This document shows, in pieces, positions 24,574 through 33,375 of a DNA stretch of 38,006 nucleotides. The stretch is from positions 1 to 38,006 of the forward strand of contig JAQBNL010000066.1 in assembly GCA_028288585.1 (NCBI GenBank). Direction: 5' to 3'. A program made the position numbers and the translations under genes. Position 1 is the first letter of the stretch; each line of letters begins with the position of its first letter. Below the pieces are notes generated by a model that was not told the origin of the DNA, did no database searches, and worked only from the letters and a program-made list of their open reading frames with translations. Source of the stretch: Chitinophagaceae bacterium (GTDB lineage Bacteria; Bacteroidota; Bacteroidia; Chitinophagales; Chitinophagaceae).

Positions 24574-24992
24574 TTTAACGTCTTCAAATGTTTTTCATAT
24601 TCTTTAACGGATAACTTTTTATCACTTGCAGGTTCATAAACTTTTATCTCCATTGTTGTTGGATTAACATAAAGTTGAAAGCCTGTTACAAATCTATCTT
24701 CACGGTTTAGTCCTGCCTGAACATAAATTAGTGAATCATTTTTTAGTGCGTCCATTATAAAAGCTATCCCATGATTATGATTTGTCGATGAATCAATATA
24801 TCTATTACTTTCTTTGATAAACGATAATTTAATCAAAGTGTCAGCAATTTTCTTTTGCAGAGATGTATCAACTGGTTCATAGAGCTTTGAATCGAGACTG
24901 TCTTTTACCGGCGGTATTAAAGTTATAGTTTTTTGATTTTCACTATTGCATGAAAGAATGAATATCAATCCTCCGGTTAAAATTTTTCTCAT
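24570..24992 (-). CDS. Small putative lipoprotein, 140 aa
   Basis: MRKILTGGLIFILSCNSENQ is a type II signal peptide with the lipobox L-S-C (Cys15), so the mature protein should be lipid-anchored. The rest is soluble and begins in a linker (TLIPPVKDSLDSKLYEPVD), followed by a helix and a likely beta domain (YVQAGLNREDRFVTGFQLYV, then TTMEIKVYEPA). I do not recognise a family. It lies directly behind ribH (adjacent bases) and overlaps lutA by 4 bp, so it is expressed with them, though no functional link is obvious. Confidence 0.8.
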   Translation of the reverse strand: MRKILTGGLIFILSCNSENQKTITLIPPVKDSLDSKLYEPVDTSLQKKIADTLIKLSFIKESNRYIDSSTNHNHGIAFIMDALKNDSLIYVQAGLNREDRFVTGFQLYVNPTTMEIKVYEPASDKKLSVKEYEKHLKTLK

Positions 24993-25487
24993 TTACTTCT
25001 TATAAAAACTCTTTTGCAATGCTATCATCTTTAACGCAGTAATAGCAGCCTCTTCTCCTTTATTACCATGTGCACCTCCTACTCTATCCTGTGCCTGTTC
25101 ATCATTATCTACTGTAAGCACACCAAAAATGGTTGGCACCGGTAACAATAAATTCAACTGAACTACTCCATCTGTTATTGCTTTGCATACATAATCAAAG
25201 TGAGGTGTATCGCCGCGAAGAACGCAGCCCAATGCGATAAAAACATGCGGCTTTTCCATCTGTGCATTGTCCCAAAAACTTTTTATGGCAAAAGGAATTT
25301 CAAATGCGCCTGGCACTGTTAGTACTTTATAATTGGTCATTTCATATTGAGCAAGAATTTGTAAACAGCCTTCTTCCAGTTTATCAACAATAGCCGCATT
25401 CCATTCGGTACGAACAATAATAATACAGGCATCCTTTTGTAGAATGCCTGTGTTTATATTAAATAAATTAGCGTCAGTTATTGCCAT
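24993..25487 (-). CDS. ribH: 6,7-dimethyl-8-ribityllumazine synthase
   Basis: A 164-residue subunit of the lumazine synthase capsid or pentamer, which makes the riboflavin precursor from ArP and dihydroxybutanone phosphate. The motifs VRTEWNAAIVDKL, PGAFEIPFAIK (59-69), ALGCVLRGDTPHFDYVCKAI with catalytic His96, and the phosphate loop GVLTVDNDEQAQDRVGG are intact. ATG at 25487. It lies between the TPR anchor (59-bp gap) and the lipoprotein gene (no gap) on the minus strand. Confidence 0.96.
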   Translation of the reverse strand: MAITDANLFNINTGILQKDACIIIVRTEWNAAIVDKLEEGCLQILAQYEMTNYKVLTVPGAFEIPFAIKSFWDNAQMEKPHVFIALGCVLRGDTPHFDYVCKAITDGVVQLNLLLPVPTIFGVLTVDNDEQAQDRVGGAHGNKGEEAAITALKMIALQKSFYKK

Positions 25488-25546
25488 CGCATACTCATTG
25501 ATTATTTTATTAAAAGCAATTGCCAGACGGAGACCGTTAAGGCAAT

Positions 25547-26266
25547 TTACTCACCTACTTCTCCGAGGCGTGCAAGATACCTATCAATATTTGCCGCTTT
25601 ATCAGACAGAGGATAATCTTTTTTTAATTTTTTATACAGGTCTATTGCTTCCTGTTTCTTGCCCATTGTTTCTGCAAACAATCCGGCCCTGAATAAAAAT
25701 TCTGAAGAAGTAAATTCATCTTTTTCATTTACGCCGGCAGCCTTTTTATAATAATCCAATGCATCTGTATTTTTCTTTAATTCGGCAGATGCATCGCCAA
25801 TCATGCCATACGCCCTGCTTTGTATCTGCGTAGCATCGGTACTAAAATCTTTTAATTGTTTTATTGCTTTATCAAACTGTTTTAAATGCAGGTAGCTGGC
25901 GCCGGCATAAAAATGACAAAGATTTGAGGCAGCTGTACCATCATATTTACTGATGAACTTTAGCGCTCCTGAATTTGCTCCATCGCCGTTAAGAACCCTG
26001 TTGGCAAGCGCTGTTTTTAATGAATCTGCCTGGGCATTACTGAAATCACTAAAATATCTTTGTACCACAAATACAGCATCATTTGCTTTTTCTTCTTTAG
26101 GAAGTTTTACCATGTATTTATATACGAGCCATCCGCCTGCAATTAAAATAATTGCTGTGCTGATATAAATGATAGGCTTGCTGTTCTTAGCCCAAAAGCC
26201 TCTTGCCCGGGTAACCACATCAACCTCTTGTTTGTGTGCCTTTTCGTGCACTGTTTTTTCTGCCAT
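25547..26266 (-). CDS. Membrane-anchored tetratricopeptide-repeat protein (YfgM-like)
   Basis: A 239-residue protein: charged cytoplasmic N-terminus, one transmembrane helix at about 31-50 (KPIIYISTAIILIAGGWLVY), then a periplasmic domain with TPR-like pairs (NLCHFYAGASYLHLKQFDKA; AYGMIGDASAELKKNTDALD; LFRAGLFAETMGKKQEAIDL). This is the architecture of YfgM, which helps periplasmic chaperones at the Sec translocon in proteobacteria; in Bacteroidota the role is less clear. It is 14 bp behind pdhA on the same strand. Confidence 0.85.
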   Translation of the reverse strand: MAEKTVHEKAHKQEVDVVTRARGFWAKNSKPIIYISTAIILIAGGWLVYKYMVKLPKEEKANDAVFVVQRYFSDFSNAQADSLKTALANRVLNGDGANSGALKFISKYDGTAASNLCHFYAGASYLHLKQFDKAIKQLKDFSTDATQIQSRAYGMIGDASAELKKNTDALDYYKKAAGVNEKDEFTSSEFLFRAGLFAETMGKKQEAIDLYKKLKKDYPLSDKAANIDRYLARLGEVGE

Positions 26267-26280
26267 TATTATTTATTGAG

Positions 26281-27273
26281 TTAGTCTTTTATAAAAGGAT
26301 AATCTTCCTGCGCATATACATCTTTATACACTTCACCATCATCCGGCCATGGGCTTTCTTCAGCGAATTTTACTGATTCTTCTACCTGTGCCTTTACTCT
26401 TTCATTTATTGCTTCTATGTCCTTATCAGTCACTTTATATTCTTCTTTTAATTTGCGCAAAGTGGTTTCAATGGGGTCTTGTAATTTGTATTCTTCCATC
26501 TCTTCTTTTGAGCGGTACTTTGCGGGGTCGCTCATACTATGCCCTTTATAGCGATATGTTTTAACTTCCAATAATGTTGGTCCGCCATTTTCTCTTGCTC
26601 TCTTTACTGCTCTTGCAACAGCATCATGAACATCTTCGGGAACCATACCATTCACTTTATCTCCCGGCATTTCATATGCATCGGCCAGTTTATAAATATC
26701 AAGCACATTCGATGTCCGGGCTACAGATGTTCCCATTGCATAATTATTATTCTCGCAAATAAAAATTACAGGAAGCTTCCAAAGCATTGCCATGTTGAAC
26801 ACTTCATGCAACATGCCCTGCCTGGCGGCGCCATCACCAAAGAAACACAGTGATACATTTTGTGTGCCTTTATATCTTTCAGCAAATGCCAGCCCTGCTC
26901 CCGTTCCTATCTGTGCTCCCACTATACCGTGGCCGCCAAAAAATCTTTCCTTTACACCAAAGAAGTGCATACTGCCGCCTTTACCTTTACTGCAGCCCGT
27001 TGCCTTGCCATATAATTCGGCCATACAGCTTTTTGCGCTAACCCCTTTGGCAATTGCCAGGGCATGGTCGCGATAAGCTGTAATAAAAGTGTCATCCGGT
27101 GTAGTTGCGGTCATACAGCCTGCTGCAATGGCCTCCTGCCCGATATATAAATGACAAAAGCCGCGGATTTTTTGCATACCGTACAATTGGCCTGCTTTTT
27201 CTTCAAAGCGGCGCATAAGCAGCATTAATTCGTACCAGTATAAATAAGTTTCTTTAGAAAACTTTGTTGCCAA
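26281..27273 (-). CDS. pdhA: Pyruvate dehydrogenase E1 component, alpha subunit
   Basis: A 330-residue thiamine-diphosphate enzyme subunit; with the beta subunit it decarboxylates pyruvate to feed acetyl groups to the E2 core. The ThDP motif GDGAARQG (146-153) to ENNNYAM (174-180), the GGHGIVGAQIGTGAG region and the RYKGHSMSDPAKYRSKEE loop are intact and match the alpha2beta2 E1 type. The beta subunit gene is not adjacent. The start is TTG at 27273 (TTG GCA ACA AAG), since the next ATG is 16 codons inside the domain; a TATCTTTG box lies at 27293-27300. Confidence 0.94.
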   Translation of the reverse strand: MATKFSKETYLYWYELMLLMRRFEEKAGQLYGMQKIRGFCHLYIGQEAIAAGCMTATTPDDTFITAYRDHALAIAKGVSAKSCMAELYGKATGCSKGKGGSMHFFGVKERFFGGHGIVGAQIGTGAGLAFAERYKGTQNVSLCFFGDGAARQGMLHEVFNMAMLWKLPVIFICENNNYAMGTSVARTSNVLDIYKLADAYEMPGDKVNGMVPEDVHDAVARAVKRARENGGPTLLEVKTYRYKGHSMSDPAKYRSKEEMEEYKLQDPIETTLRKLKEEYKVTDKDIEAINERVKAQVEESVKFAEESPWPDDGEVYKDVYAQEDYPFIKD

Positions 27274-27292
27274 GGGTAATTAATTTAGGCCG

Positions 27293-27300
27293 CAAAGATA
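27293..27300 (-). promoter_or_regulatory. -7 promoter element for pdhA
   Basis: TATCTTTG on the minus strand, 19 bp before the TTG start; exact TAnnTTTG match. The -33 is unclear. Confidence 0.5.
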
Positions 27301-27382
27301 AGGGGGAAAAAGGATTTTTGAACGGTGATTTTTGAATTGCTATTTTGGGTTTATATCAGGATTTTTCAGGCCAAAAGTACAG

Positions 27383-27408
27383 ATTCACCATTCACAATTC
27401 ACCATTCA
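27383..27408. repeat. Tandem ATTCACCATTCA repeat upstream of recF
   Basis: ATTCACCATTCA occurs at 27383-27394 and 27397-27408 (14-bp period), with related TTCACC units to 27428. A simple intergenic repeat, just before the recF start. Confidence 0.6.
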
Positions 27409-27433
27409 TAACTTCACCTTATCTTGCAATTTC

Positions 27434-28537
27434 ATGCTTCACCTTAATAAGATAATCCTTACTCAATTTAAAAATTATCCATCTGCTTCTTTCGAATTTA
27501 AAGAAAGAGTTACCGGTATTTGTGGATTTAATGGCAAAGGAAAAACCAACCTGCTGGATGCTATCTATTATTTATGTTTTACCAGGAGTTACTTTTCAAA
27601 GTCGGACCTGTTGAATATGCAGTTCAATGCTGATGGATTCAGACTGGAAGGAAACCTTACGCAAACGCTTACAAAGAATAATTCTAAGGAAGATTTTAAT
27701 GTGGTATCCATCTTTAGAGGCGCAGGCAAAAAAGAAGTTTTGGTGAATGATGTTGCGTATGAAAAATTCTCATCACACATTGGCAAGTTTCCCTGTGTGA
27801 TGGTGGCGCCTGATGATATTGAAATGATAACAGGCGGCAGTGAGCAGCGGAGAAGATTTATTGATACTGTACTCAGCCAAATGGATGCAGGCTATCTTCA
27901 ACAGCTAATTATTTACAATAAAATTTTACTGCAGCGCAACAGCCTCTTAAAAAGTTTTGGTGAACAAAAGAACAGGGATATACAATTGCTGCAGGTGCTG
28001 GACTCCCAATTGGTACAGCCGGGAAAAGAAATTTATAAAAAGAGAAAACAATTTTTAGAAAAACTAATTCCTCTTGCCAAAGATTTTTATTTACAGATAG
28101 CAGATAATAATGAAGTGATAGACCTGAATTATGAGAGCCAGCTAAATGAAAATACATTTGAAGAACTGTTAGACAGATGCAGGGAAAGAGATATGATGTC
28201 GCAACGCAGTAATGCAGGTATTCATAAAGATGACCTTGGCTCGCAGTTGAATGGCAAACCCTTTAAAGCTGTAGCCTCGCAGGGACAAAAGAAAAGTATG
28301 CTGTTTGCTTTAAAGCTGGCAGAGTTTGAAATGCTGAAAGAAAATAAGGGATTTGCTCCTCTTCTTTTACTGGATGATGTTTTTGAAAAGCTGGATGACC
28401 TGCGGATGCAGAATTTACTGCAATGGGTTTGCGTGAATAATGAGAGCCAGGTTTTTATTACTGATACCCATTTGGACAGGCTGCAAACTTCTCTGAATAA
28501 TTTCGGGTTTACTGCGCAGATAATTGAATTGAATTAA
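27434..28537 (+). CDS. recF: DNA replication and repair protein RecF
   Basis: A 367-residue SMC-like ATPase that loads RecA at gaps through RecFOR. Walker A is GFNGKGKTNL (31-40), preceded by LTQFKNYPSASFEF; the ABC signature region and Walker B (LLLLDDVFEKLDDLR) are near the end, along with ITDTHLDRL. I start at ATG 27434, where the RecF N-terminus (MLHLNKIILTQFKNY) begins; an upstream in-frame extension to 27332 reads through repeat DNA. It is divergent from pdhA and precedes the DciA-like gene, a common pairing in bacteria. Confidence 0.94.
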   Translation: MLHLNKIILTQFKNYPSASFEFKERVTGICGFNGKGKTNLLDAIYYLCFTRSYFSKSDLLNMQFNADGFRLEGNLTQTLTKNNSKEDFNVVSIFRGAGKKEVLVNDVAYEKFSSHIGKFPCVMVAPDDIEMITGGSEQRRRFIDTVLSQMDAGYLQQLIIYNKILLQRNSLLKSFGEQKNRDIQLLQVLDSQLVQPGKEIYKKRKQFLEKLIPLAKDFYLQIADNNEVIDLNYESQLNENTFEELLDRCRERDMMSQRSNAGIHKDDLGSQLNGKPFKAVASQGQKKSMLFALKLAEFEMLKENKGFAPLLLLDDVFEKLDDLRMQNLLQWVCVNNESQVFITDTHLDRLQTSLNNFGFTAQIIELN

Positions 28538-28540
28538 TTT

Positions 28541-28609
28541 TATGTGGACTATGTGCTTATGTGTCTATGTGTTTAACAAATTACCACATAGCCACAATAG
28601 AAACATAGG
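28541..28609. repeat. CTATGTG inverted repeat cluster between recF and the DciA-like gene
   Basis: CTATGTG units occur at 28549-28555 and 28565-28571 with a related TTATGTG between them, followed by the complement CACATAG and two further CATAG/ATAG units to 28609. Such accCACATAGaaaCATAG clusters are a common repeat in Bacteroidota intergenic DNA. It could fold into a long hairpin in the recF mRNA. Confidence 0.6.
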
Positions 28610-28643
28610 TATCTTCCAGAATATCTTGAATTAATTTAATTAT

Positions 28644-28925
28644 ATGAGTGAATTATCCCTGGCCGAAGCCATGAAAGAATTTTTAAAAAAGAGCCGGCTG
28701 AAAGGTGGCATACAGGCATTGCAGATACAGGATGCATGGGAAAAAATAATGGGAAAGACAATTGCAAAATACACTGATAAAATTGAGATAATTGGCTCAA
28801 CACTGTTCATCTCCAGCACAGTGGCACAACTAAAAAATGAATTGCTTTATCAAAAGCCAAAAATTATTGAAAGGGTAAATGAGGCGCTGGGTGAAAGAGT
28901 GATTACTGAAGTGGTGATAAAATAA
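28644..28925 (+). CDS. DciA-like DUF721 protein
   Basis: A 93-residue protein of the DUF721/DciA family: LAEAMKEFLKKSRLKGGIQA, then DAWEKIMGKTIAKYTDKIEI and LFISSTVAQLKNELLYQKPK. DciA is the ancestral loader/partner of the replicative helicase DnaB in bacteria lacking DnaC. Bacteroidota versions are short like this one, consisting only of the KH-like domain. Neighbouring recF supports a role in DNA replication. Start ATG 28644; no clear terminator follows. Confidence 0.88.
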   Translation: MSELSLAEAMKEFLKKSRLKGGIQALQIQDAWEKIMGKTIAKYTDKIEIIGSTLFISSTVAQLKNELLYQKPKIIERVNEALGERVITEVVIK

Positions 28926-29024
28926 ACGTTCAGCTTTCAGCTTAATTAAATTTATATTACCAAAACAATGCTTCCTTTTGCATAAATTATTATTATTAGA
29001 GTTGCTATTTACTGCCTTTTTAAT

Positions 29025-29054
29025 TTTGACTTTAAAATAAAGAGAGTATATTTG
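29025..29054 (+). promoter_or_regulatory. Promoter for the secreted 346-aa protein
   Basis: TTTG at 29025-29028, an 18-bp spacer, TATATTTG at 29047-29054: both elements match. Expected start near 29061 gives a leader of about 90 bases. Confidence 0.7.
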
Positions 29055-29149
29055 TTATACTAAATTAATACAAACCAATATCCCCGGTTTTATTAATCCA
29101 TTTTCCTTCAAGAAGCCTCCGCCCCTCTTATTTAACTTAATTAACTACC

Positions 29150-30190
29150 ATGAGGAGAATTCTACGAATTTTAATTCTTTTAAATTTTTTTGCTCTAAGC
29201 AGTCATTCTCAATCAATTACTATTAATGAATTGATTAAGCTTTCCAATTTGTCTTCCAAGGAGATAGTTCCCTATTTAACAAAGAAAGGTTTCATGCTTA
29301 AAGAAAGTACATCAGACAGCATGGAAACCAGGGCCATTTTTACCGAAAAATTTAAGTTCAGAAAGAAAAGTACTGAGCCTGCAAGATGTATCAATATATA
29401 TTTTAAGGGTGATGCCAAATGTTTAACCTTACAGACGCCTGCATTAAACGAATATGAGGAAGGCAAACAAAAGTTAATTAAAGCCGGTTTTTTTTACGAT
29501 ACTTTAAAGGATATTACTAAAGAGCGATCCATTCTTTTTCAAAAAGCAAATGTAACTGTACAGGCAACGGCTGAAATGCAGGACGACAGCAGTATGCAAT
29601 ATAGTTTTCATTTAAAAGAGAAAGCAGTTCCTTCTTCGTTAAGGTATGCTGAAGAACTTTTGCAGTTTGATTCCCACGCATTTCTTGTTAGTTATTTTGG
29701 TGAGCAAAATGTAAAAAAGGATATGTACTATCTTACTGAAAAAGAATTAAAAAGATGTTCTGTTTTATTCAGTGGTACTCCACACCAGGCGGTTTTTGTT
29801 TGGGACGATGACATCTATCTTAATAAGCTTTTATATATTCTCGTAACCAACAAGCTGCCTACAAAAGGTGCCGCAGAGAGCAATCCACTTGCAGGTAACA
29901 ATGAATGGCAATTGAAAAACGGGATTTATCCCGGTATGGCATTAAAAGAACTTTTAAAGATCAATGAAACCGATTTTGATATCTATGGCAATAAATCGGA
30001 GATGGCATTTTTAATAAAGCCAAATGAATATGGGAAAATTAATTTTAAGAAAATTGCTGTAATGTTATCCTGCCACGAGTGTTTTGATAATAAAATATTT
30101 AATCAAAATACAGTAAGTGCACTGGAGGTTGCTAAAGCAAATCTTTCAATGCGTGTTTTTGATGTTGCTCTTTATCCACCAGACAGATAA
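29150..30190 (+). CDS. Secreted protein of unknown function, 346 aa
   Basis: MRRILRILILLNFFALSSHS is a signal peptide; the rest is a soluble, mixed alpha/beta protein. A first module (about 22-165) may be a duplicated domain (the Ser-Met-Glu-Thr-Arg and KKGFMLKESTSDSMETRAIF region recurs loosely as KLIKAGFFYDTLKD). The late NGIYPGMALKELLKINETDF is a motif I recall from Bacteroidota exported proteins of unknown role, where it resembles short repeats in which a ligand is bound. Two Cys (CHECF) near the end could form a disulfide. Single-gene unit with its own promoter. Confidence 0.75.
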   Translation: MRRILRILILLNFFALSSHSQSITINELIKLSNLSSKEIVPYLTKKGFMLKESTSDSMETRAIFTEKFKFRKKSTEPARCINIYFKGDAKCLTLQTPALNEYEEGKQKLIKAGFFYDTLKDITKERSILFQKANVTVQATAEMQDDSSMQYSFHLKEKAVPSSLRYAEELLQFDSHAFLVSYFGEQNVKKDMYYLTEKELKRCSVLFSGTPHQAVFVWDDDIYLNKLLYILVTNKLPTKGAAESNPLAGNNEWQLKNGIYPGMALKELLKINETDFDIYGNKSEMAFLIKPNEYGKINFKKIAVMLSCHECFDNKIFNQNTVSALEVAKANLSMRVFDVALYPPDR

Positions 30191-30273
30191 GACCAACAGG
30201 TTGGCTACAATTATTTACTTTTCATTTCAGCATTCATTACCCTGCCTTAGGAATGAAATTTAATTTCGTTCTT

Positions 30274-31365
30274 TCACTTTTTTAAATAAATCGTTTTACC
30301 TGTTTTAGCTGACTCTGTAGCAGCTGATAAAATTTCCACAACAATTGCATTTACCGGAAAAGAAGACAAGTCGTTGCCAGGATTAATTTTGCCATTGAGT
30401 ACGGCAGCCAGGTAAGAAAATATATTCGACCGCTCATGCGGCAGGGGAGATAAATCAATCCATGTTTCTTTTCCGGGCCGCTCGCCGGCAGTATATTTCA
30501 TCTTATTTTCTTTATTGGCAACTAATATCCCATTAGTTGCATACACATCTGTTTCTTTAATATCATATGGCCAGTTCCACGAAGCCTGTATGATGGCCTG
30601 GCACGTTGGATAAGTAAGAATGATACTTGCCTCATCTTCTACCTTAGGATATACCTTTGGTTTAAAATGTTGCGTAACGGCGGTAACAGATACTGGTTTT
30701 TGTGCATCCATCAACCACGTCATTATATCTGCACCGTAACAACCAAAATCAATTAACGCACCGCCACCATTTTTAACAGGGTCAGTCAGCCAGTCTGTAA
30801 ATTCTTTACTGCATCCAATTTCTACAGGCCCCATATGTCCATCCATAAAAACAACTTTATGAATTGTACCTAAACTTTTTTCTTTTTTTACCAGGTCCCA
30901 AACCTTGGCATGTGAAGGATACCAGGTAGTTTCATAATTGGTTAAAAGATGAATATTGTATTTTTTTACCAATGCCTGCATTTGATTTAAATGGTCATTA
31001 TTTACGGCCAATGGTTTTTCAACAATCACATGTATTCCTTTAGGTGCACAAATTTTTACTACTTCCAGGTGTTCATAAATTGAATTAAAAGCACAGACTG
31101 CATCGGGTTTGGTTTTTTTAATTAATTCATCCAGGCTTTTAAACCAAAGCGATTCGGGTAAGTTGTTTTGTTTTAATAACCGCATGGCCAGCTCACGGTT
31201 AGGCTCTGCAAATCCTACTATTTCTACTTCATCCTGTTTACCCATATAATTAAATACCTGGTTGATATGATTGTGCGTCATACCGGCAATACCTACACGG
31301 ATGGGTTTGCCCTGCGTTACAAAAGACACAATAGACAATAGACTAAAAAGTAAAATATCTCTCAT
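30274..31365 (-). CDS. Exported Gfo/Idh/MocA-family oxidoreductase
   Basis: A 363-residue NAD(P)-dependent sugar-type oxidoreductase with an N-terminal signal sequence (MRDILLFSLLSIVSFVTQGK). The Rossmann start reads RVGIAGMTHNHINQVFNYMG, where the usual GxGxxG is GMTHNH; the EKPLAV motif (Lys117) and the GGGALIDFGCYGADIMTWLM active-site segment with a Tyr/Asp pair are present. Such exported family members act on sugars or sugar acids in the periplasm of Bacteroidota. The neighbour downstream on the strand is unrelated in sequence. Substrate unknown. Confidence 0.85.
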   Translation of the reverse strand: MRDILLFSLLSIVSFVTQGKPIRVGIAGMTHNHINQVFNYMGKQDEVEIVGFAEPNRELAMRLLKQNNLPESLWFKSLDELIKKTKPDAVCAFNSIYEHLEVVKICAPKGIHVIVEKPLAVNNDHLNQMQALVKKYNIHLLTNYETTWYPSHAKVWDLVKKEKSLGTIHKVVFMDGHMGPVEIGCSKEFTDWLTDPVKNGGGALIDFGCYGADIMTWLMDAQKPVSVTAVTQHFKPKVYPKVEDEASIILTYPTCQAIIQASWNWPYDIKETDVYATNGILVANKENKMKYTAGERPGKETWIDLSPLPHERSNIFSYLAAVLNGKINPGNDLSSFPVNAIVVEILSAATESAKTGKTIYLKK

Positions 31366-31554
31366 ATTTTTTTTTGAATTTAAAAGACGAAGGTGATAAA
31401 GTAATTCTGAATTTAAAATTTAAAATTATGATTTGTTTGAATTATTCTTTTTTGCGGCATTCATTTATATATTTTTTCGGATAGATATTTCTGCAAAGCA
31501 TTATTTTAATTAGATGTTACTATAAAATTAACGAATGTGTTTTTCGGCATAAAA

Positions 31555-31911
31555 CTATTTTCTCAAATAATTATCTGAGCCATCTATCCAATCCTGTCTT
31601 GGTGGTGCAAAGATGTCTGTCTCTATTACCTTACCTATCATTAAAGCTTTGTGCCTGCGATTGCCCGGGATTACAATCGTTTCACCCGGCAATAAGTCAA
31701 GAGGATCATTTTCATTATCATCAAACCAAAAACGAAGTACGCCTTCAAACACTTCGGTGATCTGTTCATTTTCATGTGAATGCCATGGCACGGTAAACCC
31801 ATCTTCAAATTCCATTTTGGCGATCATTATTTTTTCTCCATGAATGAATTGTCTTTTCATTTTCGGATTCACTTGTTCTACAGTTACCTTATTCCAGTTT
31901 ATTTTTTCCAT
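31555..31911 (-). CDS. Small cupin-domain protein
   Basis: A 118-residue single cupin. Motif 1 is G-x5-H44-x-H46-x2-E49 in GFTVPWHSHENEQITEVFEG; motif 2 is G76-x5-P82-x-G-x3-H87 in GETIVIPGNRRHKAL. These three His and one Glu are metal ligands. Such small cupins can be dioxygenases, isomerases or ligand-binding proteins; nothing here decides. It is not coupled to its neighbours (189 bp and 73 bp gaps). Confidence 0.88.
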   Translation of the reverse strand: MEKINWNKVTVEQVNPKMKRQFIHGEKIMIAKMEFEDGFTVPWHSHENEQITEVFEGVLRFWFDDNENDPLDLLPGETIVIPGNRRHKALMIGKVIETDIFAPPRQDWIDGSDNYLRK

Positions 31912-31984
31912 GACTTTTATTTTGAGTGCTGTAAATTAAGGAAAAGTGTTTGTGAATAATTGTAATGTCTTGTCCTGTTTTGCA

Positions 31985-33190
31985 TCACAATTTTTTTAAT
32001 AGTGTCTGAATGGTTTTAAGCCCCATCTCATTTGTAGTCCTGTAAATAATTACTCCATTTTTATCAATAACCATATAAGTAGGGAAAACAGAAACTTTAA
32101 GTTTTCTTACCACAGTATTATTTTCTGCAAAAGGTGATGGCTGCAGGATTGTAATATTATTTGAGAGGGAAGGATACCTCTTATAAAAAGTTTCCAACTT
32201 TTTATAATTCACATTTTCTTCATAAGCAATATTTATGCAGTCTAACTTGTCTTTATATGTTTCTACCAGTGCATTGAATACGGGAAGTTCAGCAACACAA
32301 GGGCCACACCATGTTCCCCAAAAATGGAGCAAAGTAAATTTGTGTTTGGGAAATTTAAGATTGTATGATTTATTCCTGTTTAAGAAAAAAGTATCAGTTA
32401 TACAAACAGAATCGCCGATGTTGTAACCACATTTACCTTCATGAGACACCTGGTAAAAATAAGCAGTTGTTCCAAGAGGTGCTATCGAATCTAAGATAAA
32501 GTTGTGGTGAAAGAAACTAAAACTGTCTTGAAAAGTAAATCTTTCTTCAGGATTTTCCTGTGCATCGTAATCACCAGTATATAAAATTGTTGAATTCTTA
32601 TTCCATCCATTATACATTGATATATTTAAGAGGTAAATGTCTTTCACGGCCAACCCAACTTTTAGCTCTGCAAGTTTATAATTTGGCCACGGAGTTAATG
32701 CCATTTGCCATTGTTGCTCATCCGCGTTTCCCCATTTCATTTTATCGGAAAAAGGGAATAGCTTTATTTTCTTTGCATAAATTTTATTCCCAGCCGCCAA
32801 TGAAAAAGAAAAACCATTTTGAATTTCATCTTTTGTAAGAATGGAATCATCTGAAAAATTCTTATTAAAATTTTTATCCACTTTTACTTTATAGTTACTT
32901 TTATTACCTGTTACTAAAAAATAAATTTTCAAATTTTCCTTTTCAAGCTCCGGAAAGAATTTTTTTAATGGATATTCTTTTACTTTATAATTTTTCATTT
33001 TGCCTGGAAGGCCTTTGAAATTATTGTAATTGTCCCGGCAATTAATTGCAAAATCTATTGTCATTGGAAGTTTACTATTACTATCCAAATAAGTATCATT
33101 AAGCGGGATTGAAATTTTTTCTACAGTTTGTCCGTTAAGATTGGATATAAATCCATAAAATAGAAACAGGAAATGCAGGATATTTTTCAT
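31985..33190 (-). CDS. TlpA-like thioredoxin-fold protein, exported
   Basis: A 401-residue protein: signal peptide (MKNILHFLFLFYGFISNLNG), a long N-terminal part of beta type, then a thioredoxin domain with the active pair in FWGTWCGPCVAELPVF (Cys at about 295 and 298 of this start) and a cis-Pro in SVFPTYMVIDKNG. This two-part layout (unknown N-domain + TlpA/ResA-like domain) is typical of Bacteroidota periplasmic or lipid-exposed thiol-disulfide oxidoreductases. I start at ATG 33190; the frame begins two codons earlier with a TTG. The N-domain has no name I can supply. Confidence 0.82.
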   Translation of the reverse strand: MKNILHFLFLFYGFISNLNGQTVEKISIPLNDTYLDSNSKLPMTIDFAINCRDNYNNFKGLPGKMKNYKVKEYPLKKFFPELEKENLKIYFLVTGNKSNYKVKVDKNFNKNFSDDSILTKDEIQNGFSFSLAAGNKIYAKKIKLFPFSDKMKWGNADEQQWQMALTPWPNYKLAELKVGLAVKDIYLLNISMYNGWNKNSTILYTGDYDAQENPEERFTFQDSFSFFHHNFILDSIAPLGTTAYFYQVSHEGKCGYNIGDSVCITDTFFLNRNKSYNLKFPKHKFTLLHFWGTWCGPCVAELPVFNALVETYKDKLDCINIAYEENVNYKKLETFYKRYPSLSNNITILQPSPFAENNTVVRKLKVSVFPTYMVIDKNGVIIYRTTNEMGLKTIQTLLKKL

Positions 33191-33252
33191 AATCAAAACT
33201 TTGATTGTAACTCTGTTCGTTAATAGCCATCGCTTTAGCCATCTTACATCCT

Positions 33253-33313
33253 GGTTCGTCTCTCACGAACTATTCAACTAATAAAAATAATAAAGGTTCG
33301 TGAGACACGAACC
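33253..33313. repeat. Paired palindromes GGTTCGT...ACGAAC, dispersed repeat
   Basis: 33253-33270 and 33296-33313 are inverse complements with one mismatch, and each arm is itself near-palindromic (right arm GGTTCGTG / CACGAACC). Sited 60-120 bp upstream of the TlpA-like gene. A shortened relative (GGCTCATGAGACAGAACC) lies at 36333-36350. Confidence 0.7.
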
Positions 33314-33321
33314 ATGGAATT

Positions 33322-33359
33322 AGCAGTACTTTTATTTTTTAAAAGATACCAAGGATAGC
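33322..33359. repeat. AGCAGTACTTTTATTTTTT ... GGATAGC motif, copy 1
   Basis: The 19-mer at 33322-33340 followed 12 bp later by GGATAGC (33353-33359) recurs at 37729-37765. In both places a hairpin stands just before it. Confidence 0.75.
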
Positions 33360-33375
33360 AGGTGTGATTCCATAA